Shown in pieces: positions 16,901 to 24,208 of a stretch of 64,000 nt of DNA; position 1 is the stretch's first letter; every line of letters starts with the position of its first letter. The stretch comes from Lentiprolixibacter aurantiacus (GTDB lineage Bacteria; Bacteroidota; Bacteroidia; Flavobacteriales; Flavobacteriaceae): NCBI RefSeq assembly GCF_026241225.1, contig NZ_JAPFQP010000001.1:186001-250000 (forward strand). Direction: 5' to 3'. The notes under the pieces are model-generated. The model was not told the DNA's origin. It saw nothing but the letters and a program-made list of their open reading frames with translations, and did not search any database. Position numbers and translations under genes: made by a program.

Positions 16901-18484
16901 ATGAGTTCACCTGACAAAAGCATGGCCCTGACCGGGCAACCCCCAAAAGCCTTATCGCTGCCCCAGCGGTTAGCCACCCTCATTGGGTTCCTGGGCCTTG
17001 CCATACTGTTTCTGGCAGCCTTTGGAATAAACTTCCCCAATAAAGGACTTTGGATGAGCTTATCCACCATCCTGTTGTTTGCTGGTATAATCTGGTATAC
17101 GGCCCTGAGCTATGGGCAAAAAACCAAAGGCATTAAAAATGACGGGGTCTGGTTTAAATCTATTTCCAGTATGGGGTTCTGGGGCTGGATAGCAGGAATA
17201 GCCATAACTTCCTTTTATATAATCCTCTACTTCTTTCCGGAATTCCTGGGGCTGGTCAGGGATGGGAAAAATACAGGTGTTATTGCCCTGTTTGACCCAC
17301 TGAGCCGGGCACTAAGCGGGAATCCGGCCAGCCAGTGGTTTGTTTACGGCACACTTTACACTGTGGCCATACTGGCCTTTGGCATCAAATTTATCTGGAA
17401 ATACAGGCACAACCGCTATGAGATCATTCGAACGATCAGTGTGATGTTCTTTCAGACAGCCTTTGCCTTCATCATACCGGAAATCATGGCCCGGCTTAAT
17501 GGTTCTATTCCCTATTACGACCTGAAGAATATTTGGCCCCTGAACTACTACAATTTTGAACGATATCGGATAAACGGGTTCATCAGTTCAGGAGATATTG
17601 GCCTCGCACTGCTCATCTTCGGGGTTCTGTCTGTTTTTGTCATCTCCCCCATCCTGACATACCGCTATGGCAAGCGCTGGTATTGCTCATGGGTTTGCGG
17701 TTGTGGTGGACTTGCGGAAACTGCGGGGGATGCCTTCAGGCAACTCAGCGACAAGACTGTCAGAGCCTGGAAGATTGAACGCTGGGTAGTCCACAGCGTG
17801 GTCGTTTTCGTAACCCTGATGACCACTGCCGTGATCTACTCTTATCTGGGCAATGATACGAGTAAATACTGGTTAACAAAGAGCAGCTTCCTTACAGGGG
17901 TTACCGTGCTGCTAACCCTGGTATTCGGCTGGGCGATGCTTTTCAAACGCAAACAGCTGCAGAAAGATGCACAGTATGGGGCTATTGGGTATTTTGTAGT
18001 GATACTGGTTCTGATCGCCCTGCATCAATTCAGCGGGGAAGGGAACATCTTCCTTTTCAAATCGGAGACACTCCGGAAATCCTACGGGTTCCTTATCGGA
18101 AGTATCTTCTCCGGGGTTATAGGAACCGGTTTTTATCCCATATTTGGCAATAGGGTCTGGTGCAGGTTTGGCTGTCCCATGGCAGCTATCCTCGGTTTCC
18201 AGCAAAAACTGTTCTCCCGATTCCGGATAACTACAAACGGCGGACAATGTATTTCCTGCGGGAATTGCTCTACCTATTGCGAGATGGGTATCGATGTCAG
18301 GGCTTACGCCCAGAAAGGTGAAAATATCGTTCGTTCCAGTTGTGTAGGCTGTGGAATCTGCTCGGCAGTATGTCCCCGTGGTGTGCTCAAACTGGAAAAT
18401 GGTCCGCTCAAAGGACGTATTGAAGCCAATCAGGTATTGCTTGGTAACGATGTGGATCTCATGGATCTTGTTAATAGGAATTAA
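16901..18484 (+). CDS. Membrane-bound 4Fe-4S polyferredoxin (NapH/CcoG-like)
   Basis: A 527-residue integral membrane protein with about ten transmembrane segments. It has two Cys blocks in the membrane domain (WYCSWVCGCGG near residue 263 and VWCRFGCP near 422) and two complete ferredoxin motifs at the C terminus (CISCGNCSTYCEMG and CVGCGICSAVCPRG). This is the NapH/CcoG/NosR-type arrangement for moving electrons across or along the membrane. With the FAD oxidoreductase just upstream it probably forms a two-protein redox chain. Known neighbours do not reveal the terminal acceptor; thiol, arsenic or lipid reduction are all possible. Confidence 0.9.
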   Translation: MSSPDKSMALTGQPPKALSLPQRLATLIGFLGLAILFLAAFGINFPNKGLWMSLSTILLFAGIIWYTALSYGQKTKGIKNDGVWFKSISSMGFWGWIAGIAITSFYIILYFFPEFLGLVRDGKNTGVIALFDPLSRALSGNPASQWFVYGTLYTVAILAFGIKFIWKYRHNRYEIIRTISVMFFQTAFAFIIPEIMARLNGSIPYYDLKNIWPLNYYNFERYRINGFISSGDIGLALLIFGVLSVFVISPILTYRYGKRWYCSWVCGCGGLAETAGDAFRQLSDKTVRAWKIERWVVHSVVVFVTLMTTAVIYSYLGNDTSKYWLTKSSFLTGVTVLLTLVFGWAMLFKRKQLQKDAQYGAIGYFVVILVLIALHQFSGEGNIFLFKSETLRKSYGFLIGSIFSGVIGTGFYPIFGNRVWCRFGCPMAAILGFQQKLFSRFRITTNGGQCISCGNCSTYCEMGIDVRAYAQKGENIVRSSCVGCGICSAVCPRGVLKLENGPLKGRIEANQVLLGNDVDLMDLVNRN

Positions 18485-18527
18485 AAGGCTTTTTAGCCTA
18501 CGTCGGCTCAGGCGAGAAGATAATCCC

Positions 18528-18535
18528 TACTTTTG
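18528..18535 (+). promoter_or_regulatory. -7 element upstream of the GT2 gene
   Basis: TACTTTTG fits TAnnTTTG exactly and ends 29 bp before the ATG at 18565. No TTG is present at the expected -33 distance, so this may be a weak internal promoter of the redox/glycosyltransferase run. It argues against the GTG at 18535 as the start of the downstream gene. Confidence 0.3.
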
Positions 18536-18564
18536 TGCCTTTCAGAATTTATCCCTACTGGGAC

Positions 18565-19254
18565 ATGCATGACATTCGTGTAATTATACCCGCATTCAAC
18601 GAGGAAAAGTCCATTGCCCAGGTAATTGGAGCAATCCCCGACACGGTAAATGAAATTATCGTCGTTAACAATAATTCCACAGACCAGACAGCCAGTGTTG
18701 CCGCAGAAGCAGGGGCTACCGTGCTAACTGAAACCCGAATGGGTTATGGCTATGCCTGCCTCATGGGGTTAAATTATGTGGATAAACAATCCAAAACACC
18801 TGATATCATCGTATTTATCGACGGAGACTATTCAGATTATCCGCAGGAACTTCCCAAAGTGGTGGCTCCCATCATAAAAGAAGGTGTGGATTTTGTGATT
18901 GGTGCAAGGGTAAAATCGCTTAGGGAAAAGGGCTCCATGACACCTCAACAGGTGTTTGGTAATTGGCTGGCCACCACTCTGATGCGACTGATGTACGGGG
19001 CAAAATTTAGCGACCTGGGACCCTTCAGAGCTATTCGATACGATAAGCTGAAGGAGCTGGGAATGCAGGACAAAACATACGGCTGGACCGTGGAAATGCA
19101 ATTAAAGGCGATTAAACATCGTTTGGCATATGTCGAAGTACCAGTGCGTTACAAAAAAAGAATAGGCATCTCCAAAGTGTCTGGTACTGTAAAAGGTACT
19201 ATATTTGCCGGCGTAAAAATATTGGGTTGGATCTTTAAATACGGTTTTAAATAA
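18565..19254 (+). CDS. GT2 glycosyltransferase, polyprenol-phosphate sugar synthase-like
   Basis: A 229-residue GT-A enzyme related to DPM1-type (dolichol-phosphate mannose synthase-like) transferases. Motifs are VIIPAFNEEKSIAQVI, VVNNNSTDQTA, FIDGDYSDYP (metal-binding acidic motif) and FSDLGPFRAIRYDKL. There is no C-terminal membrane anchor. The DPM1 relation suggests transfer of a sugar from a nucleotide sugar to a polyprenyl phosphate. I chose ATG 18565; a GTG ten codons upstream is possible but overlaps a promoter-like box. The next glycosyltransferase begins 1 bp after the stop, so the two are surely co-translated. Confidence 0.88.
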   Translation: MHDIRVIIPAFNEEKSIAQVIGAIPDTVNEIIVVNNNSTDQTASVAAEAGATVLTETRMGYGYACLMGLNYVDKQSKTPDIIVFIDGDYSDYPQELPKVVAPIIKEGVDFVIGARVKSLREKGSMTPQQVFGNWLATTLMRLMYGAKFSDLGPFRAIRYDKLKELGMQDKTYGWTVEMQLKAIKHRLAYVEVPVRYKKRIGISKVSGTVKGTIFAGVKILGWIFKYGFK

Positions 19255-19255
19255 T

Positions 19256-20740
19256 ATGGGACTAACGATTTCTTATCTTGTCATTGCGATCTACAGTATC
19301 GCCCTGATCCTCATCTTTCTGTATAGTCTTTCCCAGTTGAACCTGCTGGTAAACTACCTCAGCAATAAAAGACGCAACCAGGAAGCCCCTAAATTCAACT
19401 TGCTGGATCCCAAGGAAATTCCGTTTGTCACCATTCAGCTCCCTATCTACAATGAAAAGTACGTTGTGGAGCGCTTACTGGACAATATTGCTAAAATAGA
19501 ATACCCCAAAAGCAAGTTGGAAATACAGGTTCTGGATGATTCTACTGACGACTCCGTAGCAGAAACAGCAACACGTATCGAGGCCTTACAAAACACTGGG
19601 CTGGACATTCAGCATATTCGCAGGGAGAACCGTGAAGGTTTCAAAGCCGGCGCCCTTAAAGAGGGGCTCAAGATAGCCAAAGGGGATTTCATTGCCATTT
19701 TCGATGCAGACTTCCTCCCGGACAGTGACTGGTTGAAAAAGACAGTGATCTATTTTAAGGATGAAGAAATTGGAGTGGTCCAAACCCGTTGGGGACATAT
19801 TAATCGGGATTATTCGACCCTGACCCGTATACAGGCTTTTGCCCTGGATGCACATTTTACCCTGGAACAAGTGGGCCGGAATTCTAAGGGGCATTTCATA
19901 AACTTCAACGGTACGGCAGGAATATGGAGGAAAACCTGTATCCTGGATGCCGGTAACTGGGAAGGTGATACCCTCACAGAAGACCTGGATCTGAGCTATC
20001 GTGCCCAGTTGAAGAACTGGAAATTCAAATACCTGGAAGACGTGGAGACCCCGGCGGAATTACCGGTGGTTATAAGCGCCGCCAGGTCCCAGCAATTCCG
20101 ATGGAACAAGGGAGGGGCAGAAAACTTCAGGAAGACTGTTCTTAGTGTGATCACTTCCAAAAACATCCCGTTCAAGACCAAATTCCATGGGGTAATGCAT
20201 CTGCTGAACAGCAGCATGTTCCTTTGTGTATTCATGGTTGCTGTACTGAGTATCCCTATGCTTTATATCAAAAATTCGTACGGCCACCTGGGCTGGATTT
20301 TCGAGGTTACCAGCTTTTTCATTGTAAGTACCATCATACTCTTCATTTGTTACTGGTTTACTTACCGAAGCATACAGGGGAGCAGCTTTGATCATTTTGT
20401 GGACTACATAAAACTATTCTTTACCTTTTTCTCGGTTGCACTTGGATTTTCCTTGCACAACACCGTTGCCGTACTTGAGGGGCATATGGGCAAGCGAAGT
20501 GAGTTTGTGAGAACGCCAAAGTTCAACATCAACAGTATCACAGACAGCTGGAAAGGAAATAAATACCTGACCAAAAAACTTTCTCCGAACATGATCCTGG
20601 AATTCGGGCTGATGCTTTACTTCCTTTTTGGAATGTACAGTGCCATTCCCCTGAATGATTTTGGTTTGTTCCCATTTCACCTGATGCTTTTCCTCGGATT
20701 TGGATTTGTGTTTTTCAAATCCCTGACGGCTAAAGCCTGA
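19256..20740 (+). CDS. Membrane GT2 glycosyltransferase, cellulose-synthase-like
   Basis: A 494-residue processive-type GT2 enzyme. An N-terminal transmembrane helix (about 5-28) precedes the catalytic domain with VTIQLPIYNEKYVVERLL, DDSTDDS, IFDADFLP (DxD), TEDLDLSYRAQ and QFRWNKGGAENF (the Q-x-x-R-W block). Four or so transmembrane helices follow. The family includes ceramide glucosyltransferases and glucomannan/cellulose synthases; a glycolipid or short polysaccharide product is likely. It sits 1 bp after a polyprenol-type GT2 gene and about 90 bp before a GT87-like gene. Confidence 0.88.
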   Translation: MGLTISYLVIAIYSIALILIFLYSLSQLNLLVNYLSNKRRNQEAPKFNLLDPKEIPFVTIQLPIYNEKYVVERLLDNIAKIEYPKSKLEIQVLDDSTDDSVAETATRIEALQNTGLDIQHIRRENREGFKAGALKEGLKIAKGDFIAIFDADFLPDSDWLKKTVIYFKDEEIGVVQTRWGHINRDYSTLTRIQAFALDAHFTLEQVGRNSKGHFINFNGTAGIWRKTCILDAGNWEGDTLTEDLDLSYRAQLKNWKFKYLEDVETPAELPVVISAARSQQFRWNKGGAENFRKTVLSVITSKNIPFKTKFHGVMHLLNSSMFLCVFMVAVLSIPMLYIKNSYGHLGWIFEVTSFFIVSTIILFICYWFTYRSIQGSSFDHFVDYIKLFFTFFSVALGFSLHNTVAVLEGHMGKRSEFVRTPKFNINSITDSWKGNKYLTKKLSPNMILEFGLMLYFLFGMYSAIPLNDFGLFPFHLMLFLGFGFVFFKSLTAKA

Positions 20741-20830
20741 TAATTACTTTTTGACAGATTTAGGGGCCAATTGTTCTGGCACCGTTCAGCAATTTTTCAG
20801 TTATTTGTAGGACGACTTAGCTGACTGAAC

Positions 20831-22189
20831 TTGCTGAAATCACTACGCAAATATTGGAATCTGCATAGGCTCTCTATACTGATCATCCTGGCTTCAGTTA
20901 TATTTTATTTTGTATTTGCCTATCAACTGGAACGTCAGGACTTTCCAAAACTATTAGGCCTCTACCTTGCGCTTTTTTTCTTTTGCTTTAAGCTGATCCA
21001 ATTTGAAAAATGGAATTTCAAACTGCTACTTGTAGCAGGAATCCTTTTCAGAGTGGTATTTCTCTGGTCAGAACCCAACCTTTCCCAGGACTTTTACCGC
21101 TTCCTGTGGGACGGGCATCTCTGGATTCTGGGCGGCAACCCTTACCTGAATACCCCTGATGAACTTATGGCCATGGGTGGTATGCAGATCCCGAATGCTT
21201 CAGTGCTTCACGAAGGCATGGGAGCGCTAAGCTCTCGGAACTACAGTAATTATCCGCCCCTTAACCAGTTGTTTTTTGCACTGGCCGCCCTTTGGGGAGG
21301 TAAGAGTATAATGGGAACCGTTATAGCGAGCAGGCTTATCCTCATTTTTGCAGATATTGGAATCTTCTATTTCGGGAAAAAGCTGTTGTTGTTCCTCAAT
21401 CGTTCCCCCCATCTGATTTTTTGGTATTTCCTGAACCCGCTGTGTGTAATAGAACTCACAGGAAACCTGCATTACGAAGGACTGATGCTGTTCTTTTTCA
21501 TTTGGGCCTTATATATGCTCGCCGTAAACCGATGGGTCCCTGCGGCATTGCTCCTGGGAGCATCTATATCCATAAAACTGATCCCCCTGCTATTCCTTCC
21601 TCTTTTCCTGAAAAATTTGGGCTGGCTTAAAAGCCTTGCTTTTTACAGCCTGGTTTTTCTACTTGCGGGCATTTCGTTGATGCCTTTCTACACTGCTGAA
21701 TTCTTTCCAAATTATACGGCTACTTTGCGTCTCTGGTTTTCCAATTTCGAATTCAATGCCAGTCTGTATAATCTCGCAAAAACCATAGGTTACCAATTCG
21801 ATATCAGGTCCTGGGAGCTGATCAGAGTTTACGGAAAAATAACACCATTGATTACAGCATTAACCGTATTCTTGCTATCGTTTTTGAGGAAAAGAACACT
21901 TGGCGTATTGCTGGAAAATATGCTAATTGCCATCAGCATCTTCTATTTTATGTCCCCTACGGTACATCCCTGGTATATAATATTTCCGCTGGCCATATCC
22001 CTTTTTACAAATTACCGCTTCCCAATCCTCTGGTCTGCCCTCGTTATGCTGAGTTATTCTGCTTATATGCACCCTCAGGTAAAAGAATCCATGCTAATGC
22101 TCTCCATTGAATATATTATAGTATTTGGTTTCCTGTGCTATGAATTATTCAGGCATAAGTCCTATAAATCCTTATTTCAGAAAAATTAA
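20831..22189 (+). CDS. Multi-spanning mannosyltransferase-like protein (GT87/GT-C type)
   Basis: A 452-residue membrane protein with about ten hydrophobic segments. The first large loop carries SQDFYRFLWDGHLWILGGNPY, with an Asp and aromatic cluster typical of GT-C polyprenol-phosphate-dependent mannosyltransferases (GT87/PIG-M-like). The late MSPTVHPWYIIFPLAI block is also common in that group. It would use a lipid-linked sugar such as the one made by the upstream GT2 enzyme. The start is a TTG at 20831; no in-frame ATG or GTG precedes the first membrane segment. The arginine promoter begins 10 bp after its stop. Confidence 0.82.
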   Translation: MLKSLRKYWNLHRLSILIILASVIFYFVFAYQLERQDFPKLLGLYLALFFFCFKLIQFEKWNFKLLLVAGILFRVVFLWSEPNLSQDFYRFLWDGHLWILGGNPYLNTPDELMAMGGMQIPNASVLHEGMGALSSRNYSNYPPLNQLFFALAALWGGKSIMGTVIASRLILIFADIGIFYFGKKLLLFLNRSPHLIFWYFLNPLCVIELTGNLHYEGLMLFFFIWALYMLAVNRWVPAALLLGASISIKLIPLLFLPLFLKNLGWLKSLAFYSLVFLLAGISLMPFYTAEFFPNYTATLRLWFSNFEFNASLYNLAKTIGYQFDIRSWELIRVYGKITPLITALTVFLLSFLRKRTLGVLLENMLIAISIFYFMSPTVHPWYIIFPLAISLFTNYRFPILWSALVMLSYSAYMHPQVKESMLMLSIEYIIVFGFLCYELFRHKSYKSLFQKN

Positions 22190-22199
22190 GAGGGCTTCT

Positions 22200-22228
22200 T
22201 TGTCAGTTCAGTAGATTTTGTACATTTG
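22200..22228 (+). promoter_or_regulatory. Promoter of the arginine operon
   Basis: TTG at 22200-22202 and TACATTTG at 22221-22228, with an 18-bp spacer, form a full Bacteroidota-type promoter. The same 18-bp spacing is found at the susC promoter in this window. The start of transcription should lie about 22235, immediately at the ATG of the leader peptide. A GGAGG just before that ATG would then be outside or at the very edge of the transcript. Confidence 0.7.
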
Positions 22229-22235
22229 GAGGAGC

Positions 22236-22316
22236 ATGAAAAATAAAGCGCACATAACGGTTTCTTTACACGGCCTCTTTCGTCCGTTAGCTACTCCGCG
22301 CAACCGCCGCCCGTAA
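22236..22316 (+). CDS. Putative arginine leader peptide (26 residues)
   Basis: A 26-codon frame starts with ATG at 22236, a few bases from the predicted transcription start, and ends at TAA 22314-22316. It begins MKNKAHITVSLHGLF and ends RPLATPRNRRP. Four Arg codons (CGT, CGC, CGC, CGC) fall in the last eleven positions, three of them within the final five, directly before the first gene set for arginine synthesis. This is what a ribosome-sensing leader peptide should look like: scarcity of charged tRNA-Arg would stall the ribosome near the stop codon. Translation would have to be leaderless or nearly so. Not shown experimentally; chance remains possible for so short a frame. Confidence 0.55.
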   Translation: MKNKAHITVSLHGLFRPLATPRNRRP

Positions 22317-22356
22317 GGGTGTAATTCTGTCATGGGAAATAGGTGAGTCCATTTCC
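22255..22356 (+). promoter_or_regulatory. Structured leader of the arginine operon, candidate attenuator
   Basis: Several short stems can form in the leader. TAACGG (22255-22260) pairs with CCGTTA (22284-22289), and a competing ACGG/CCGT pairing (22270-22273 with 22284-22287) excludes it. A 5-bp stem with a GUAA tetraloop lies at 22308-22321 and has the leader-peptide stop codon in its loop. GGAAAT (22335-22340) pairs with ATTTCC (22351-22356) around an inner GG/CC pair. A T-rich stretch (TTTTT at about 22373-22377) follows after a 16-base gap, so no textbook intrinsic terminator is present. A Rho-dependent or translational mechanism would fit better. Confidence 0.4.
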
Positions 22357-22403
22357 GCAAAATCTTCCGATCCTTTTTAGTTTTAAGTTCAAATCGAAAA
22401 GCA

Positions 22404-23021
22404 ATGAAAATTGTAATTGCTAACGAATCTCATATAAAATACGCACAAGTCATCAGCGATACCATTACGGAATCTGCAAAAGTCAGGGGTACGGGAATAG
22501 CCCGGCGAACCCCTGAGTACATCATAAAGCGACTGGAGAATGGCAATGCGATAATAGCTCTTGATGGTGATAAATTTGCAGGCTTTTGCTATATCGAGGT
22601 ATGGGGGCATAAGAAGTTTGTTGCTAACAGCGGACTTATCGTTCACCCGGATTACCGCAAACAGGGCCTGGCCAAAAAGATCAAGAAAGCCATCTTTGAT
22701 CTATCGAGGAAAAAATTCCCGGATGCCAAGATATTTGGTATTACCACTGGTCTTGCCGTTATGAAAATGAACTACGAACTGGGCTACAAACCAGTTACAT
22801 TCTCCGAACTGACAGATGATCCGGAGTTCTGGAAGGGTTGTCAGACCTGCAAGAATTTCGACGTGCTTACCCGTACAGATCACAAGATGTGTCTGTGTAC
22901 AGGCATGCTTTACGACCCAAATGACAAAACCAAGATCCAAAAATCAAAAGGACCAGGTAAATCCATAAAATCACTGAAAAATATCAAGACTAACCTGTTC
23001 TCAAAAAAAGACAAGAAATGA
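22404..23021 (+). CDS. GNAT acyltransferase, probable N-acetylglutamate synthase of the arginine operon
   Basis: A 205-residue protein of the GNAT fold: SGLIVHPDYRKQGLAKKIKKAI (about 76-97) contains the acetyl-CoA pyrophosphate loop (RKQGLAK). A C-terminal stretch holds a Cys cluster (GCQTCKNF...KMCLCTGM), which could bind zinc. It is the first structural gene of the arginine operon and overlaps argG by 4 bp. No argA or argJ is otherwise present, so it is the natural candidate for the first step, acylation of glutamate. Whether it uses acetyl-CoA or succinyl-CoA cannot be told from the sequence. Confidence 0.83.
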   Translation: MKIVIANESHIKYAQVISDTITESAKVRGTGIARRTPEYIIKRLENGNAIIALDGDKFAGFCYIEVWGHKKFVANSGLIVHPDYRKQGLAKKIKKAIFDLSRKKFPDAKIFGITTGLAVMKMNYELGYKPVTFSELTDDPEFWKGCQTCKNFDVLTRTDHKMCLCTGMLYDPNDKTKIQKSKGPGKSIKSLKNIKTNLFSKKDKK

Positions 23022-24208
23022 AAAAATTGGTATTAGCCTATAGCGGCGGCCTGGACACTTCCTATTGTGCCATACACCTTTCCAAAGAAAAAGGCTATGA
23101 AGTACATGCCGTTACCGTAAATACCGGCGGATTCACTGAAGCGGAAATATCCGAAATAAAAGAAAAAGCACTGCAGTTAGGAGCAAAGTCCTATAAAGCC
23201 ATAGATGCCGTTGGAACGTTCTACGATAAAGTGGTTAAATACCTGATTTATGGCAATGTCCTCAGAAACAACACCTATCCCCTGTCCGTCAGTGCAGAGC
23301 GGATAGTTCAGGCCATGGAGATCGTAAACCATGCCAAAAGTATTGGTGCCGATAGTATTGCTCATGGAAGTACAGGGGCCGGGAACGACCAGGTCAGGTT
23401 TGATATGATTTTTCAAATACTGGCTCCGGAAATAGCAATAATTACCCCCATCAGGGATATGCGACTTTCCAGGCAGGAAGAAATCACCTACCTTCAGGAA
23501 CAGGGTATTGACTACTCCTGGGAAAAGGCAAAATACTCCATAAACAAAGGGCTTTGGGGCACTTCGGTTGGTGGAGATGAAACCTTGAGTTCTCACCTGC
23601 CCTTGCCCGATGAGGCCTTCCCAAGTCCCCTGCAAAAAGAAGATCCCGGTCAAATTAAACTGAGCTTTAATAAAGGAGAATTGGCTGCCCTGAACGACGT
23701 AAAAGGCAGCCCGGTTGAAATCATAGAGAAACTAAGCAATCTGGCATCTCAATATGCTATTGGGCGGGATATCCATGTTGGTGATACTATTATAGGGATA
23801 AAAGGTCGTGTGGGTTTCGAAGCTGCCGCCCCGCTGATAATCATCAAGGCCCATCATCTGCTGGAAAAACATACACTGAGCAAATGGCAACAGTATCAGA
23901 AAGAACAACTGGGGAATTTTTACGGTATGCTGCTGCACGAAGGAAACTACCTGGACGAGGTAATGCGGAATATTGAGGCTTTTCTTGAAGATACGCAGAA
24001 GAATGTGAGTGGAGATGTATTTATAAGCCTCCATCCATACCGGTTTGAGTTGGAGGGAATCTCCTCGCCCCACGATCTTATGAATGCCTCTTTCGGAAGC
24101 TACGGTGAATGGAATGAAGGCTGGACCGCTGAAGACGCCAAGGGATTCATCAGGATCCTTTCCAATCCGGGAAAAATAGCTAACCATGTAAATAATAGTC
24201 ATGATTAA
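23018..24208 (+). CDS. argG: Argininosuccinate synthase
   Basis: The 396-residue enzyme joins citrulline and aspartate with ATP to give argininosuccinate. The N-terminal PP-loop AYSGGLDTSYC (8-18) binds ATP, and GSTGAGNDQVRFD (about 112-124) is a signature of the family. Length fits the bacterial short form. The ATG overlaps the stop of the GNAT gene (ATGA), and its own end overlaps argC by 8 bp, so translation of the three is coupled. Unlike many genomes, argG stands at the front of the operon and argH at the end. Confidence 0.97.
   Translation: MKKLVLAYSGGLDTSYCAIHLSKEKGYEVHAVTVNTGGFTEAEISEIKEKALQLGAKSYKAIDAVGTFYDKVVKYLIYGNVLRNNTYPLSVSAERIVQAMEIVNHAKSIGADSIAHGSTGAGNDQVRFDMIFQILAPEIAIITPIRDMRLSRQEEITYLQEQGIDYSWEKAKYSINKGLWGTSVGGDETLSSHLPLPDEAFPSPLQKEDPGQIKLSFNKGELAALNDVKGSPVEIIEKLSNLASQYAIGRDIHVGDTIIGIKGRVGFEAAAPLIIIKAHHLLEKHTLSKWQQYQKEQLGNFYGMLLHEGNYLDEVMRNIEAFLEDTQKNVSGDVFISLHPYRFELEGISSPHDLMNASFGSYGEWNEGWTAEDAKGFIRILSNPGKIANHVNNSHD

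Noticed and set aside
18486-18499. AGGCT-TTTT-AGCCT hairpin after the polyferredoxin gene
   Set aside because: The 5-bp stem has no T-run after it and the next genes appear to continue the run, so I do not call a terminator.
22335-22380. Intrinsic terminator in the arginine leader
   Set aside because: A stem and a T-rich stretch exist, but they are 16 bases apart, so the standard structure is not met. I kept it only as part of a candidate attenuator.
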